Assembly: GCA_019244185.1 (NCBI GenBank)
Contig: JAFATB010000018.1
Coordinates: 62,001-126,000 of the forward strand
Direction of reading: 5' to 3'
Length of the DNA: 64,000 bases
From: Acidobacteriota bacterium
GTDB lineage: Bacteria; Acidobacteriota; Thermoanaerobaculia; Gp7-AA8
Numbering within the stretch: the stretch's first letter is position 1; each line of letters begins with the position of its first letter. Both the position numbers and the translations under genes were made by a program. The notes beneath the pieces were generated by a model. It made no database searches and was not told where the DNA came from. It saw only the letters and a program-made list of their open reading frames with translations. Below are positions 54,047 to 63,863 of the stretch, piece after piece.

Positions 54047-54973
54047 TCAGCCGATGACGCGCGACGGCGGCAGCAGCGACTCGTTGATGGCGATCGCGGC
54101 GATGGCGCCGTCGGCGGCGGAGGTGATGACGAGCTGCGAGCCGGGCACGAGATCGCCGATCGCGTAGACGCCTTCGACGCTGGTCTGGCGGTGCGCGTCG
54201 ACGACGATGTCGGGATGCGGGTCGTCGCAGCGGCAGCCGAGCGATTCGGCGAGATCGCACGCGCGCTCGACCTTGATGTTGAAGAAGAGCGCGCCCGCGG
54301 CGACGCGTTCGCCGGTCGCGAGCACGGCCGCGGCGACAATGCCGTCGCGACCTTCGAGCGCGACGATGCGTTCGTCTTTGATGTCGATCTGTTCCGCGAG
54401 CAGCTTGCTGTTCGTCTCCTCGTCCCACTCGCGCGCGTGACCGTGCGCGAAGACGACGACGTCGTCCGACCACTGCAAAAGCTTGAGCGCCATCGCGGCG
54501 GCTTTCGCGCCCCATCCGATGACGCCGATGCGGCGGTCGCGCGATTCGTAGCCGTCGCAGTCTGGGCAGTGATGCACGCTGATGCCGTAGTACGACTCGA
54601 TCTCGGGGATGTCGGGCAGCGTGTCGCGCACGCCGTACGCGAGGACGACGCGCCGCGCGCGCAAGACGCCGTCGCTCGTCGTGACGTCGAAGACGTCGGC
54701 GACGCGCTCGATCTTCGTCGCGCGTCCGCGGAGAAACTCCACGCCGCACGCTTCCGCTTCCGCGCGTCCGCGCGCGATGAGCTCCGCGGGTTGGATGGAG
54801 TGGTAGCCGAGGAAGCCGTGGATGCCGCGCGAGGCGTGATTGCGCGGGCGCGCGTCATCGACGACGAGCACGCGGCGGCGGTAGCGGCCGAGGAAGATCG
54901 CGCAGGTGAGACCGGCCGGTCCGCCGCCGATGATGATTGCGTCGTACGGCGGCGAAGACTCGTTCAACCGCAT
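54047..54973 (-). CDS. Thioredoxin reductase-like FAD/NAD(P) oxidoreductase
   Basis: A 308-residue class II flavoprotein. FAD-binding GGGPAGLTCAIFLGRY lies near the N-terminus, the redox CxxC is in HHCPDCDGYE (about residue 136), the NAD(P) site is VIGWGAKAAAMALKL, and GVYAIGDLVPGSQLVI closes the FAD site. The CPDC disulfide corresponds to the CATC of thioredoxin reductase, and a natural partner may be a dedicated thioredoxin or bacilliredoxin. The ATG at 54973 starts 12 bases after the CAP gene ends. Confidence 0.88.
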   Translation of the reverse strand: MRLNESSPPYDAIIIGGGPAGLTCAIFLGRYRRRVLVVDDARPRNHASRGIHGFLGYHSIQPAELIARGRAEAEACGVEFLRGRATKIERVADVFDVTTSDGVLRARRVVLAYGVRDTLPDIPEIESYYGISVHHCPDCDGYESRDRRIGVIGWGAKAAAMALKLLQWSDDVVVFAHGHAREWDEETNSKLLAEQIDIKDERIVALEGRDGIVAAAVLATGERVAAGALFFNIKVERACDLAESLGCRCDDPHPDIVVDAHRQTSVEGVYAIGDLVPGSQLVITSAADGAIAAIAINESLLPPSRVIG

Positions 54974-54987
54974 CCGGCCACGGATGC

Positions 54988-56010
54988 TCAACGACGCCCG
55001 CCGGCGGCGGTTTGCCCGAGACCAGCCGGCGTCGCGGCATCGACGCGAATGGAGATGTTGCTCGCGGCGATCGGCGAGGTCGCGTTGCCGGGCTTCTGCA
55101 CCCACACCACGACGGTGTAGATGCCGGCGCCGTCGGCGAACGGCACGGAGAACGAGAACGCGCCGTCGTCGCCGACGCGAAAGTCGCCGCGGCTGCCGTT
55201 CGCGTATTGCTGCACGTTCACGGCGAGCGTGCCGTCGTCGCGGCGGCTGTAGGTCGTCTTGAGGCGCGGCAGATACTCGCGGCGCGACGCGGGCAGCGCG
55301 TACGAGTCGAGGCGGTTCGCGGTCACGACGTCGAGCGGATGCGGGAACGGCTCGTGATGCACGGTGATGCCGGCGATGCGCATGCCGCGCAGCGGCTTGC
55401 CCGCGAGCAGCACGGCGTCCGTGAGTTGCGCGCGGCGCGGCAGCGGACGCGTCCAGTCGACGTAGCGGCGCACGAATTCGTGCACGAGCCGGAACTCGCC
55501 GCGCTGATGTGAATTATCCCAGGCGAGCCCGATCCCGACATGCGTCGCGTACGGATCGAGGATCGTCTTCCGATGCCCATCATGCGGGGCCATCTCCGCC
55601 ATCATCGCGTCCTCGGAACGCCGCACGAGCTCGTACAGCGCGCGGTCGCTGAACGCGTACGTCGCCGACCACGCCGCGGCGTTCTCGCTGATGCCGTCGT
55701 TGCCGCCGGCGAACGAGTAGCGCATGTACGGCGCGAGCCCGTCGAGCGTGAAGTGTCCGGTGGTGTGGTTGACGATCTGCTCGCGGCAGTAGGCGTCGGC
55801 GAGCGCGGAGGCCGCGACGTCGAGCTCGACGGGCGGCAGGTGATCGAGCGCGCGATCGCGGTTGATGAGGCGCAGCACGTGCGCGCGGAGCGTGCCACGC
55901 GTCTCGTCGTATACCGATGCGGCTTCGCCGTGCGCCGAGACGCTGTCGCCGTGCGCGAGTGGGGCCGCGAGCGCGGCGATCGTGAGGGCGGCGATCAGTG
56001 CGTGCTTCAT
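54988..56010 (-). CDS. CAP/SCP domain protein, exported
   Basis: A 340-residue protein: signal peptide ([21 protein letters not shown]), then a cysteine-rich secretory/antigen-5 domain ([22 protein letters not shown], His in [30 protein letters not shown] with the second His), and a C-terminal beta-sandwich domain of about 130 residues. CAP proteins bind sterols or lipids or act on the extracellular matrix; the role here is unknown. Its ATG overlaps the stop of the histidine kinase gene by four bases. Confidence 0.85.
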   Translation of the reverse strand: MKHALIAALTIAALAAPLAHGDSVSAHGEAASVYDETRGTLRAHVLRLINRDRALDHLPPVELDVAASALADAYCREQIVNHTTGHFTLDGLAPYMRYSFAGGNDGISENAAAWSATYAFSDRALYELVRRSEDAMMAEMAPHDGHRKTILDPYATHVGIGLAWDNSHQRGEFRLVHEFVRRYVDWTRPLPRRAQLTDAVLLAGKPLRGMRIAGITVHHEPFPHPLDVVTANRLDSYALPASRREYLPRLKTTYSRRDDGTLAVNVQQYANGSRGDFRVGDDGAFSFSVPFADGAGIYTVVVWVQKPGNATSPIAASNISIRVDAATPAGLGQTAAGGRR

Positions 56011-59000
56011 GACGGCGTCGACGTCCGTACCGGCAATTCGATCACAACCTTCAGGCCCGGATGCACATTCTCCGCGTGAATGCGGCCGCCGTGTTCCTCG
56101 ACCGCTTTGCGCGCGATCGCGAGTCCGAGTCCGGTGCCGCTCGACTTGGTCGAAAAGTACGGGTCGAAGATTTTCGGCAGCAGGTCGGGCTCGACGCCCG
56201 GTCCCGAGTCTTCGACGCTGATGACGACGCGCGAGTCGACGCCGTGGCTGCCGAGGCGCACGCGTCCGCCAGGCGCGGCCTGTAGCGCGTTCTCGATGAG
56301 GTTCGCGACGGCGCCGCGCAGCAGGCGCTCGTCACCGCTGAAGACGCGCGGCGTCGAAGGCTCGATGTCCGCCTCGAAGTCGATGCCGCGCTCGCGCGTC
56401 TCGGCGTAGCTCGCGGCGAGATCGCCGAGGAGCTTCTGCAGATCGAGCGGCTTGCGCTGCACCTGGCGCAGCGACGCGTAGTCGCTGAACTCGCGCGAGG
56501 TCTCGCGCAGCGTGACGACCTGGCGGAGGATGTTCTCGACGGCGCTGTCGACGACGCGCGGCAGATTCGGATCGTTGCGCTCCGCGACGGCGCGCAGATG
56601 TTCGGCGGTGAGCTGGATCGGCGTGAGCGGATTCTTGATCTCGTGCGCGACCTGCCGCGCCATCTCGCCCCACGCCTCGAGCCGGTTGCTGCGCAGGATT
56701 TCCGTGACGTCTTCGGCAATGAGCATGTCTTCCGCGGTCTCGGGCAGCGGCACGATGGAGACGCGCAGCGTGCGCAGGTTGCCGTCGATCGTGACTTCGA
56801 TCTCGCGCGACTCGGTGTGGCGCGGGCGATGGGCGGCGAGGAACTCGCGCACTTCGTCGAAGCGCGGAAACGCATCCGCGCCGAAGAGCCGCCGCGCGAG
56901 GCCGTTCATCGCGGTGACGCGCGCTCCTTCGAGCACGACCACCGCGGCGTTGATGTTCTCGACGAGCGTCTGCAGGCGGTCGCGTTCGTGGCGCAGCTCT
57001 TCCTGTTGTTTCTTCAGCGACCGCGACATGTCGCCGAACGTCGTGACGAGCAGGCCGAGGTCGGGATCGGGCGGCGGCGCCAGGCGGACGTCGAAGTCGC
57101 CGCGCGCGACCGCGCGCGCGCCGGCGACGAGGCTCTGCACGGGACGGGTGACGCTGCCGGCGATGCGGAACGCGACCGCGATCGCGCCGAGGGCGATGAA
57201 GGCGAGCAGCAGGTAGATCGTCGTCGCGAGATCGTTGACCTGCGCCTCGATCTGCCGCCCCTGCACGATGAACGGCAGCGCGAGCGTGTAACTGTGCCCG
57301 CTGCCGAGGTGCACCGGGCTGTAGATCTCGATGTACTGCGTGGAGCCGGAGGTGCGTTTCGCGCGGATGATCTGGCGCCCGCGCAAGACGAGACGGAGGT
57401 AGACGTCGCCGGGCAATCGCTCCGACTCGATGTGCGCGGCGAAGAGATCGCGCCGGCTCGACGCGATGAGCCGCTCGCCGCGATAGAGATGGAGGTCGTG
57501 GCCGATGACGCGCGCGAGCCAGCTGAGGATCTCGTCGTCGAGCACCTGTTCCGGCGCGGCCGACTGCGAGCCGATGTAATCCTCGATCACGCGCTGCGCG
57601 GCGTTGAGCGCCGTTTGTCCACGCTCGATCGACTCGGTCTCGAGGCGATCCGCGAGATACGCGCGCACGAACAGCACGAAGAGGATCAGCGGCACGATGA
57701 CGACGGCAGTCAAATAGATCGACGTCCGCGCGCGGAAGTCGAGGCTCAGCGGACGCCGCCGCAGGATCGCGACGTAGCGCGGCAGCGAGCCGCCGAGCGC
57801 GATGGCGAAGAGCGCGAGCAGCGACCAGATCGCGACGCCGCCCGCGCGGCGGATGTCCTGCGCGACCGTCGGCAGTTGCAGCGGAAAGACGAAGAGCGCG
57901 TTCTCGCTGCGGCGCACGAAGAGGGTCTGCGGATCGGAGTCCGCGGACAGCACCCAGATGCCGCGTCCCGGCTTCAGCGTCGCGTAGTACGTCGCCGCGC
58001 TGTCGGGCAGTCGGAACGTGACGCTGCTCTGCGGCGTGCCGTCCGCGTCGTACACGGCGGGCTCGCGCTGCGGATGCAGTCCCGTCGGGTCCTCGCTCGT
58101 CGACTCGAAGAAGTCGCGGTAGACGTCCGCGTACGACGACGCACCGGGATCGGCGGGATTGACGACGTGCACGGACCCGAGTCCGATCGTGGTGCCGAGG
58201 ACCGTGACGTCGAAGTCGTGATGCAGCAGCTCGCGCCGGCTCGCGCCGACCTGCAGCACCTCCCGCGACTCCTCGGTATGCCCTTCGCCGAACTGCGGCA
58301 GCCCGACGCCGAAGCGGCTCATCACGCCGCGCGTGAACTCGTCGCTGATCGTGATCACCGCCGGCACGCGCCACTTCGACAGATCGGAGCGGAGCCACAG
58401 CGCGTACGCGAGGTCTTCCATGCTCATGCGGCGGTAGTCGTCGGGCAGGATCGTGGCGAGATCGATGCGTGAGAACTCGCTCTCGAGCGTCGTGCCGATC
58501 ATCGTCCGCAGCTGGCCCGACTCGCCCGCGACGAGCGGCGCGTACGTATCGGCGATGAAGTCGCGAGCGCTCTCGCTGCCGAAGACGTGTTGCGGCACGT
58601 ACAGCAGCGCCGCCGCCGCGAGCGCCGTGAGCACGATGCGGAAGCCGCCGCGCTGCAGCGGCGCGACGAGGAAGACCACCGCGAACGCGAAGAGCAGCAG
58701 CGCCGCGAAGAGCACTCCCTGCGCGACCGTGGCCGGGATGACGTGATCGGGCAGCGCGGTGACGTGCGAGTTTGCCACGAAGTTGTTCGCGAGCTGCACG
58801 TATCCGAACGCCGCGACGAGCGCGGCGACGATGCGGATGACGATGTGCACGCGCACGATCCACGGCCGCAGCAGCGCGACGAGGCCCGCGACCGTCGCGG
58901 CGGTGAGCAGCAGGTCGAACGGCGACTTGCTGAACGGTCCGAGGAACTTCGAGCCGTACAGTCCGAAGCCGAAGATGCCGAACGGATCGTCGGCGAGCCG

Positions 59001-59762
59001 CGCGGGCAGCAGCGCGACGCGCGCGAGAAGCAGGCAGAGGATCGCGAGCCAGCGCGACTCGACGACCGTCAGCATCAGCAGCGCGCCGATGGCGACGAGC
59101 GCGGCGACGACGGTGTTGCCTTCCGCCTGCACCGCGTCCGCCACTTCGTCCGCGCTGCGTAGTTTGATATCCACGTAAAGTGCGGAGTCGGCGTGCTTCG
59201 CGACGAGGAAGCGCTGCGTGCCCGCTTCCTGTCGCGGGAAGCCGGCGTGAAAGAAGAGCGACGACACCCACGCATCGGTGGGATGGAGCTTCGTCCGCCG
59301 CCGCGGCACGTTCTCGATCCGCTCGAACGTCTGAATCGTGAACGCGCCGGCCTTGCGCTGGTGCGTGATGTAGAAGTTCGTGAGCTCGAACTGGAACGTG
59401 CGGTCGGACGGCGCGCGGTAGTCCTCGCCCCACCACGCGACCGGCGCGCCGTCGTTGCCGAGGATTCGCGCGCCGCGGCCGGCTTTCTGCGTTTCGGCGC
59501 GGAGGATGCGGAAGAGCTCCGCGCGGTCGTTCTCGTGGCCGGCGATCTTATGCGCGATGTGCGCGGCAGTCGCGTCGAGCTCTGACTCACGCGCGGCGAG
59601 GTTGTCGCGAATGCGCGCGACGTCGTGCGCGAGGTGTTCCGACGCGCGCTCGGGGAACGCGCGCGTCACGCGCCGCACGCGCCAGAGCGCGAGCAGCTCG
59701 ACGAGCGTGACCAAAAACACGAACAGCGCGGCGAGCCGCGCTGTTTTGGTGTTCCACGTCAT
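56007..59762 (-). CDS. NtrY-like membrane sensor histidine kinase
   Basis: A very large (1251-residue) kinase. An N-terminal helix (about 9-27), a periplasmic segment, and a cluster of about seven to nine further membrane helices (about 215-395) lead to a second periplasmic sensor-like domain (about 400-640), more helices, HAMP ([27 protein letters not shown]), a PAS-like segment, the phosphoacceptor in [19 protein letters not shown] (about residue 1030), and an ATPase domain ([55 protein letters not shown]). The NtrY-type H-box and layout are clear. No response regulator is in the window. Confidence 0.92.
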   Translation of the reverse strand: MTWNTKTARLAALFVFLVTLVELLALWRVRRVTRAFPERASEHLAHDVARIRDNLAARESELDATAAHIAHKIAGHENDRAELFRILRAETQKAGRGARILGNDGAPVAWWGEDYRAPSDRTFQFELTNFYITHQRKAGAFTIQTFERIENVPRRRTKLHPTDAWVSSLFFHAGFPRQEAGTQRFLVAKHADSALYVDIKLRSADEVADAVQAEGNTVVAALVAIGALLMLTVVESRWLAILCLLLARVALLPARLADDPFGIFGFGLYGSKFLGPFSKSPFDLLLTAATVAGLVALLRPWIVRVHIVIRIVAALVAAFGYVQLANNFVANSHVTALPDHVIPATVAQGVLFAALLLFAFAVVFLVAPLQRGGFRIVLTALAAAALLYVPQHVFGSESARDFIADTYAPLVAGESGQLRTMIGTTLESEFSRIDLATILPDDYRRMSMEDLAYALWLRSDLSKWRVPAVITISDEFTRGVMSRFGVGLPQFGEGHTEESREVLQVGASRRELLHHDFDVTVLGTTIGLGSVHVVNPADPGASSYADVYRDFFESTSEDPTGLHPQREPAVYDADGTPQSSVTFRLPDSAATYYATLKPGRGIWVLSADSDPQTLFVRRSENALFVFPLQLPTVAQDIRRAGGVAIWSLLALFAIALGGSLPRYVAILRRRPLSLDFRARTSIYLTAVVIVPLILFVLFVRAYLADRLETESIERGQTALNAAQRVIEDYIGSQSAAPEQVLDDEILSWLARVIGHDLHLYRGERLIASSRRDLFAAHIESERLPGDVYLRLVLRGRQIIRAKRTSGSTQYIEIYSPVHLGSGHSYTLALPFIVQGRQIEAQVNDLATTIYLLLAFIALGAIAVAFRIAGSVTRPVQSLVAGARAVARGDFDVRLAPPPDPDLGLLVTTFGDMSRSLKKQQEELRHERDRLQTLVENINAAVVVLEGARVTAMNGLARRLFGADAFPRFDEVREFLAAHRPRHTESREIEVTIDGNLRTLRVSIVPLPETAEDMLIAEDVTEILRSNRLEAWGEMARQVAHEIKNPLTPIQLTAEHLRAVAERNDPNLPRVVDSAVENILRQVVTLRETSREFSDYASLRQVQRKPLDLQKLLGDLAASYAETRERGIDFEADIEPSTPRVFSGDERLLRGAVANLIENALQAAPGGRVRLGSHGVDSRVVISVEDSGPGVEPDLLPKIFDPYFSTKSSGTGLGLAIARKAVEEHGGRIHAENVHPGLKVVIELPVRTSTPS

Positions 59763-59771
59763 GGATGGAGT

Positions 59772-60194
59772 TTACTGCCCCCCGGATTTCGCGGAGGCGA
59801 CGACCCACTTGCCGTCTTTCTGCTTGAGCGTGATGTAGAGGTCGCGCGGCCCGCCGTTGATCGTCCAGCGCGCCGTGATCTGATACTGCCCCTCGGCACG
59901 CACACCCTTCGCGCTGACGCGCTCGAAGCCGCTCGGCTTGACCTTATTGAAGAGCGCGTCGAGCAGATACGCCGCCTGATCGCGGCCGAAGAAGCCGCTC
60001 TTGTCGGCGAGGCCGGGGAACTGGAGCATGACCTGATCGCCGGAGCCGATTCCCGAAACGATCGCGTCCACGTCGCCGCTGCCGAAGCCGCGTTCGAGGT
60101 TGGACATGGCCGTATCGAGATCGCGGAACTGAGCCGAGGCGACCAGCGGTACGAACAGCAACATGAAAGCAGCGATGCGCGTGAAGAGTTTCAT
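59772..60194 (-). CDS. DUF4783 protein, exported
   Basis: A 140-residue protein with a signal peptide (MKLFTRIAAFMLLFVPLVASAQ) and an NTF2-like cone fold pattern: FGSGDVDAIVSGIGSG, FFGRDQAAYLLDALF and a beta-hairpin ending YITLKQKDGKWVVASA. DUF4783 members are small periplasmic proteins of unknown role. AGGAGA lies seven bases before the ATG. The gene ends nine bases before the histidine kinase start. Confidence 0.82.
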   Translation of the reverse strand: MKLFTRIAAFMLLFVPLVASAQFRDLDTAMSNLERGFGSGDVDAIVSGIGSGDQVMLQFPGLADKSGFFGRDQAAYLLDALFNKVKPSGFERVSAKGVRAEGQYQITARWTINGGPRDLYITLKQKDGKWVVASAKSGGQ

Positions 60195-60259
60195 TCGGAT
60201 GTCTCCTGTGCTATCGGTAACGGGTTGGGGTCGCCGTTTATTCTAACGCTATCAGTCAT

Positions 60260-60934
60260 TTAGCTGAACTCCCCCGATGTCGCTTCGTCCTCTTGCGCGG
60301 ACGCGATGCCGCGCCGTTTCAGCTCTTCCGTGAAGTCGCCGGGCAGCGGCGCCGCGACCCGAAGTGGTTGTCCTGTCAATGGATGCGTCATGTCGAGCTG
60401 CGCGGCGTGCAACATCGGACGCGCCGCGTCCCTCCTTCCATAGAGCCAGTCGCCTGCCAGCGGATGACCGATGGCGGACAGATGCACGCGGATCTGATGC
60501 GTCCGCCCGGTCTCGAGATGAATGTCGAGCAGCGAGCCGTTCCGTGTCGCGCGCAGCGGGCGGACGTGCGTCACCGCGCGCTTGCCACGTTCGCGGATGC
60601 CGAACTGGATCGCGCCGATGCGCGCGATCGGCGCGTCGATCGTCTGTGCCTCGCCGAGCTCGTGCGTGCAGATCGCGAGATAGCGCTTGCGGATCCGATG
60701 CTGTTCGAACTGCCGCGTCACCCGCGCGTTGACCTTGCTCATCTTCGTGAAAAACAACACGCCGCTCGTCCCGCGGTCGAGCCGCTGCATGAGATACGCG
60801 GGCGACGTATGCCGCGTCACGAGTTCGTGAAAAAAAGGCTCGTCCGGCTCATGCATGCGCTGCTGCACGACGACGCCCGCCGGCTTGTTGAGGAAGATGA
60901 TCGCGTCGTCTTCGTAGAGGATGTCGAGTTGCAC
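60260..60934 (-). CDS. RluA family pseudouridine synthase
   Basis: A 224-residue enzyme. The catalytic Asp is in RLDRGTSGVLFFTK (about residue 53), with the earlier ILYEDDAIIFLNKPAGVVV and the later TGRTHQIRVHLSAIGHPLAGDWLYG motifs. It isomerises uridine to pseudouridine in rRNA or tRNA. There is no S4 domain, so it is RluA/RluC-like in catalytic core only. I chose the GTG at 60934, with GGAG upstream; the frame continues to 61030 but that part overlaps the divergent pseudogene. Confidence 0.9.
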   Translation of the reverse strand: MQLDILYEDDAIIFLNKPAGVVVQQRMHEPDEPFFHELVTRHTSPAYLMQRLDRGTSGVLFFTKMSKVNARVTRQFEQHRIRKRYLAICTHELGEAQTIDAPIARIGAIQFGIRERGKRAVTHVRPLRATRNGSLLDIHLETGRTHQIRVHLSAIGHPLAGDWLYGRRDAARPMLHAAQLDMTHPLTGQPLRVAAPLPGDFTEELKRRGIASAQEDEATSGEFS

Positions 60935-61699
60935 GGGGTGGCTCCGGGGCGGGCGGCATTCTCCGATTCTTGCGGCCGCAAAGTCGCGCGACGTGAACGA
61001 GTCTGACACGTCGATGATCGTCACGGACATGCTCGCGGAGATTTACGGCTACGACAAGTACAGCGAGGTCACGCGCGAGCTTGCAATTCGCGGAACGTAT
61101 TGCGATCTGGCGACGCGCATCGACGGCAAGTTCCAGATGCTGATCGAGGCGAATCAAGGCGTCGAATGCGTAGCGTTGTCGAATGGGTGGCGTTGACGAA
61201 TGGTCAGATGTGGCGAGTGTTTCGCGTCATCTTCGCGAAACCGATCGACGCGGAGCTCGTGCTCGACATCGATCTGCTCGCGCTCAATGCGAAGAACCAC
61301 AATGACCTCGAAAGCCTGTACCTGCTGACGCGCGAGAGCATGCTCAAGTCGGGTCTGTACGCGTACCACGATCATCTGCAGGCCACGAACAAGTTCTATC
61401 TGGCCGCCGTGATGCTGAGCGACGCGGTGCTGGACACCGTGCGTCGCGAGCTGCGGCGCGTGTCCGACGCGAAAATCGAGCTCGATGAATTGCGCGAGGC
61501 GCTCAAGCAGGAAGTGATCAAGCGCGAAGTCATTGAAGGTGAGAAGGCCGACGGCGCGCGCAAGAAGGTCGCGAAAGCCGCCGGCAAGATGCTGCGAATC
61601 CGTAAGAGCAAGGACGACGCGGAAGAAGACGCCGCGGATGCGACGTCCGTCGTGGTCGCGCAGTCTGCGAGTCGTCCTCGTAAGGAAGACGCTCTGTAG
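60921..61699 (+). pseudogene. HsdR N-terminal-like restriction endonuclease subunit, decayed
   Basis: The first part (RHSPILAAAKSRDVNESDTSMIVTDMLAEIYGYDKYSEVTRELAIRGTYCDLATRIDGKFQMLIEA) matches type I restriction subunit R N-terminal-like proteins. It then jumps directly to NQGVEC, lacking about 20 residues that in relatives begin with Lys of the catalytic ExK motif. A 17-bp tandem repeat at 61161-61194 then breaks the frame; the rest (WVALTNGQMWRVFRVIFAKPIDAEL onward, with a basic coiled C-terminus) reads in another frame to 61699. Confidence 0.78.
61161..61194 (+). repeat. 17-bp tandem repeat causing the frameshift
   Basis: GTCGAATGCGTAGCGTT followed directly by GTCGAATGGGTGGCGTT, two mismatches. 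Removing one copy restores a continuous NQGVEWVALTNGQMW reading frame. Confidence 0.9.
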
Positions 61700-61712
61700 C
61701 GGGCGACCTCAC

Positions 61713-62102
61713 TCACTTCACGTACTTCAGCTCCCACGGCCCCTCGCACGTCAGCTGCAGCACCGTCTCCTCGTCGATGAGGAGGTAGTGCGCCTCGTTC
61801 GGCGGGTTGACGTAGAAGCCGCCGGTGGTGAACGTCGTCGACGCGTCGTGTGCGCCGATCTTCGTGGCGAAGGCGATGCGCACGCGCCCGGAGAGCACGG
61901 TCACGCGTTCGGGGCGGGGGTGGGTGTGCGGGGGGACGACGGCGCCTTTGGGGAGCTTGAGGCGAATCGTGAACATGCCCGGCTCGCGCGGGCTGCCTTC
62001 GAGGATCGCGATCTTCGTTCCGGCCGGCATCGACGGCGGGGCGTCGTTCCACACCGGGGTCGTGATCTGGATGGCGAACAGGAGCGCGAGCAGTGCGTGC
62101 AT
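61713..62102 (-). CDS. Exported cupin domain protein
   Basis: A 129-residue protein with a short signal-like start (MHALLALLFAIQIT) and a single cupin barrel: PHTHPRPERVTVLSGRVRIAF carries motif 1 and NPPNEAHYLLIDEE motif 2, with HxH, Glu and His as metal ligands. It resembles small secreted metal-binding cupins of unknown reaction. The ATG at 62102 is six bases from TACAAT; an in-frame upstream ATG at 62126 is less likely. Confidence 0.75.
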   Translation of the reverse strand: MHALLALLFAIQITTPVWNDAPPSMPAGTKIAILEGSPREPGMFTIRLKLPKGAVVPPHTHPRPERVTVLSGRVRIAFATKIGAHDASTTFTTGGFYVNPPNEAHYLLIDEETVLQLTCEGPWELKYVK

Positions 62103-62108
62103 GCGGCG

Positions 62109-62114
62109 ATTGTA
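62109..62114 (-). promoter_or_regulatory. -10 box of predicted leaderless cupin mRNA
   Basis: TACAAT on the minus strand, exactly six bases before the ATG at 62100-62102. Confidence 0.5.
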
Positions 62115-62142
62115 GGCCGCGTGCACGCACGATTCGCGTGCA

Positions 62143-63339
62143 CTATTCGCGATACAGCAGGAACTCGTCGCGCACGCGGGCGAACTCGTGCAGGCCGTCT
62201 TCCCACTCGCGCACCCATGAGTCGATGTTGCCGCCGCTCTCGACCAGCTCGCGGTAGCGCGCGCTGCCGGCGAGGAGGTCGATGGCCAGGCGGTCGGACA
62301 CGAACTCGTACGTCTCCGTCCGCCACTTGAATTCGTCGGGGTTCTCGTCGCGCGCGACCTTCACGCACCAGAGGCCCGTGCGGTACGGCTCGAAGAGGCT
62401 GCGGTTGGTGACGTGCAGCTCCACGCCGCCGCACACTTTGCCGGCGTGCTTGTGGAACGTTGGGAGGAAGTAGTGCGGGCGGAAGCGGACGCCGGGGAGT
62501 CCGAGGTGATTGAGGCGCTCGGCGAACTTGAACGCGTCCTTGATCCACGGTGCGCCGAAAAACTCAAACGGGTGCGTCGTGCCGCGGCCTTCGCTGAGGT
62601 TCGTGCCTTCGACGAGGCACATGCCGGGATACACCGTCGCGGTGTAGACCGTCGGCATGTTCGGCGACGGGATCACCCAAGGCAGTCCCGTGTCGCCCCA
62701 CCACATCGAACGGCTCCAGCCCTTCATCGGCACGACGGTCAGATTGCACTCGAGCTTGTGCACGTCGCGGTAGTAGCGCGCGAACCAGCGTGCCAGCTCG
62801 CCCGCGGTCATGCCGTGGCGCGTCGGCAGCGGGAACATGCCGACGAAGCTCGAATACTTTTCCTCGCGGATGTTGCCCTCGAGGTGGATGCCGTCGATCG
62901 GATTCGGACGATCGAGCACGATCACCTCGAGTCCGAGCGCGGCCGCCTCGCGCATGCAGAGCGCCATCGTGTAGATGAAGGTGTAGTAGCGCGAGCCGAT
63001 GTCCTGGAGGTCGATGACGAGCGCGTCGAGGTTGCGCAGCACCTCGCGGCGCGGCGCGAGGTCAGATTCGTTTTTTCCGTACAGTGAATAGACGGGGAGG
63101 CCGGTCAGCGGGTCGGTCGAGTGATCGACGTGCGCCATGTCCTGTGCCTCGCCCCAGATGCCGTGCTCGGGGCCGAAAAGCGCGGTGAGCTTCCAGCCGC
63201 GGCCCGCGTGCAGCAGCTTCACGGCATGCTGCAGGTCGTGCGTGACGGCGCTTTGATTCGAGACCAGGCCGATGCGCTTGCCTTGAATGCGCCGCGGTTC
63301 CTGATGGATGAGCACTTCGAGTCCGGGTAAGACGTTCAT
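62143..63339 (-). CDS. namZ: Exo-beta-N-acetylmuramidase NamZ (DUF1343)
   Basis: A 398-residue stand-alone DUF1343/GH171 protein without a visible signal peptide. It shares RIGLVSNQSAVT, LTALFGPEHGIWG, VIDLQDIGSRYYTFIYTM, DRPNPIDG and PSPNMPT with the NamZ half of the fusion at 32077-34365. The Glu of FGPEHG corresponds to the residue proposed as catalytic in B. subtilis NamZ. It removes MurNAc from the non-reducing end of peptide-free peptidoglycan. Its ATG overlaps the MogA/MoaB stop by four bases, so these two are co-transcribed. Confidence 0.9.
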   Translation of the reverse strand: MNVLPGLEVLIHQEPRRIQGKRIGLVSNQSAVTHDLQHAVKLLHAGRGWKLTALFGPEHGIWGEAQDMAHVDHSTDPLTGLPVYSLYGKNESDLAPRREVLRNLDALVIDLQDIGSRYYTFIYTMALCMREAAALGLEVIVLDRPNPIDGIHLEGNIREEKYSSFVGMFPLPTRHGMTAGELARWFARYYRDVHKLECNLTVVPMKGWSRSMWWGDTGLPWVIPSPNMPTVYTATVYPGMCLVEGTNLSEGRGTTHPFEFFGAPWIKDAFKFAERLNHLGLPGVRFRPHYFLPTFHKHAGKVCGGVELHVTNRSLFEPYRTGLWCVKVARDENPDEFKWRTETYEFVSDRLAIDLLAGSARYRELVESGGNIDSWVREWEDGLHEFARVRDEFLLYRE

Positions 63340-63824
63340 GCGGGATGCTTCTCTACTTTCTCGCCGCCGAGGAGTTCCAGCGCGTGCGGAAGCAATTGCA
63401 GGACTGCTTCCAGATTCTCGACGGCGCCGCGCGGACTCCCCGGCAGATTGAGAACGAGCGCGTTCCCGCGGGTGGCCGCCTGCGCGCGCGAGAGCGCGGC
63501 CATCGGCGTTTTCTTCCGCGATTCCGCGCGCATCAGCTCGCCGAACCCCGGCACGAGGCGATCGCAGACGCGCATCGTCGCCTCGGGTGTCACGTCGCGG
63601 GCTGCGACGCCGGTGCCGCCGGTCGTGACGACGAGGCGGATGCCGCCGTCGATCGCGTCCGCGATCGCGCGCGCGATCGTCTCGATCTCGTCCGGCACAA
63701 TGACGACGTCCGCGACGTCGTAGCCGTTCGCCACGAGCAGCGCGCGCACCGCGGGGCCGGAGCGGTCCTCGCGCGCGCCGATCGACGCGGCGTCGCTGCA
63801 GGTGATGACCAGCGCGCGAATCAC
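63336..63824 (-). CDS. MogA/MoaB family molybdenum cofactor protein
   Basis: A 162-residue member of the MPT-binding family. The signature loops are TTGGTGVAARDVTPEA (about residues 67-82) and LPGSPRGAVENLEAVL near the C-terminus, with the SDAASIGAREDRSGP loop near the start. MogA adenylates molybdopterin before molybdate insertion. Other moa/mog genes are not in the window. The GTG start is six bases from TAGAAT. Whether it is MogA or MoaB cannot be decided from sequence alone. Confidence 0.88.
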   Translation of the reverse strand: MIRALVITCSDAASIGAREDRSGPAVRALLVANGYDVADVVIVPDEIETIARAIADAIDGGIRLVVTTGGTGVAARDVTPEATMRVCDRLVPGFGELMRAESRKKTPMAALSRAQAATRGNALVLNLPGSPRGAVENLEAVLQLLPHALELLGGEKVEKHPA

Positions 63825-63830
63825 GCGCGC

Positions 63831-63836
63831 ATTCTA
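63831..63836 (-). promoter_or_regulatory. -10 box of predicted leaderless MogA/MoaB-namZ mRNA
   Basis: TAGAAT on the minus strand, exactly six bases before the GTG at 63822-63824. Confidence 0.5.
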
Positions 63837-63863
63837 CGGCGCGGCATTAAAGTAGCGCCGCCC

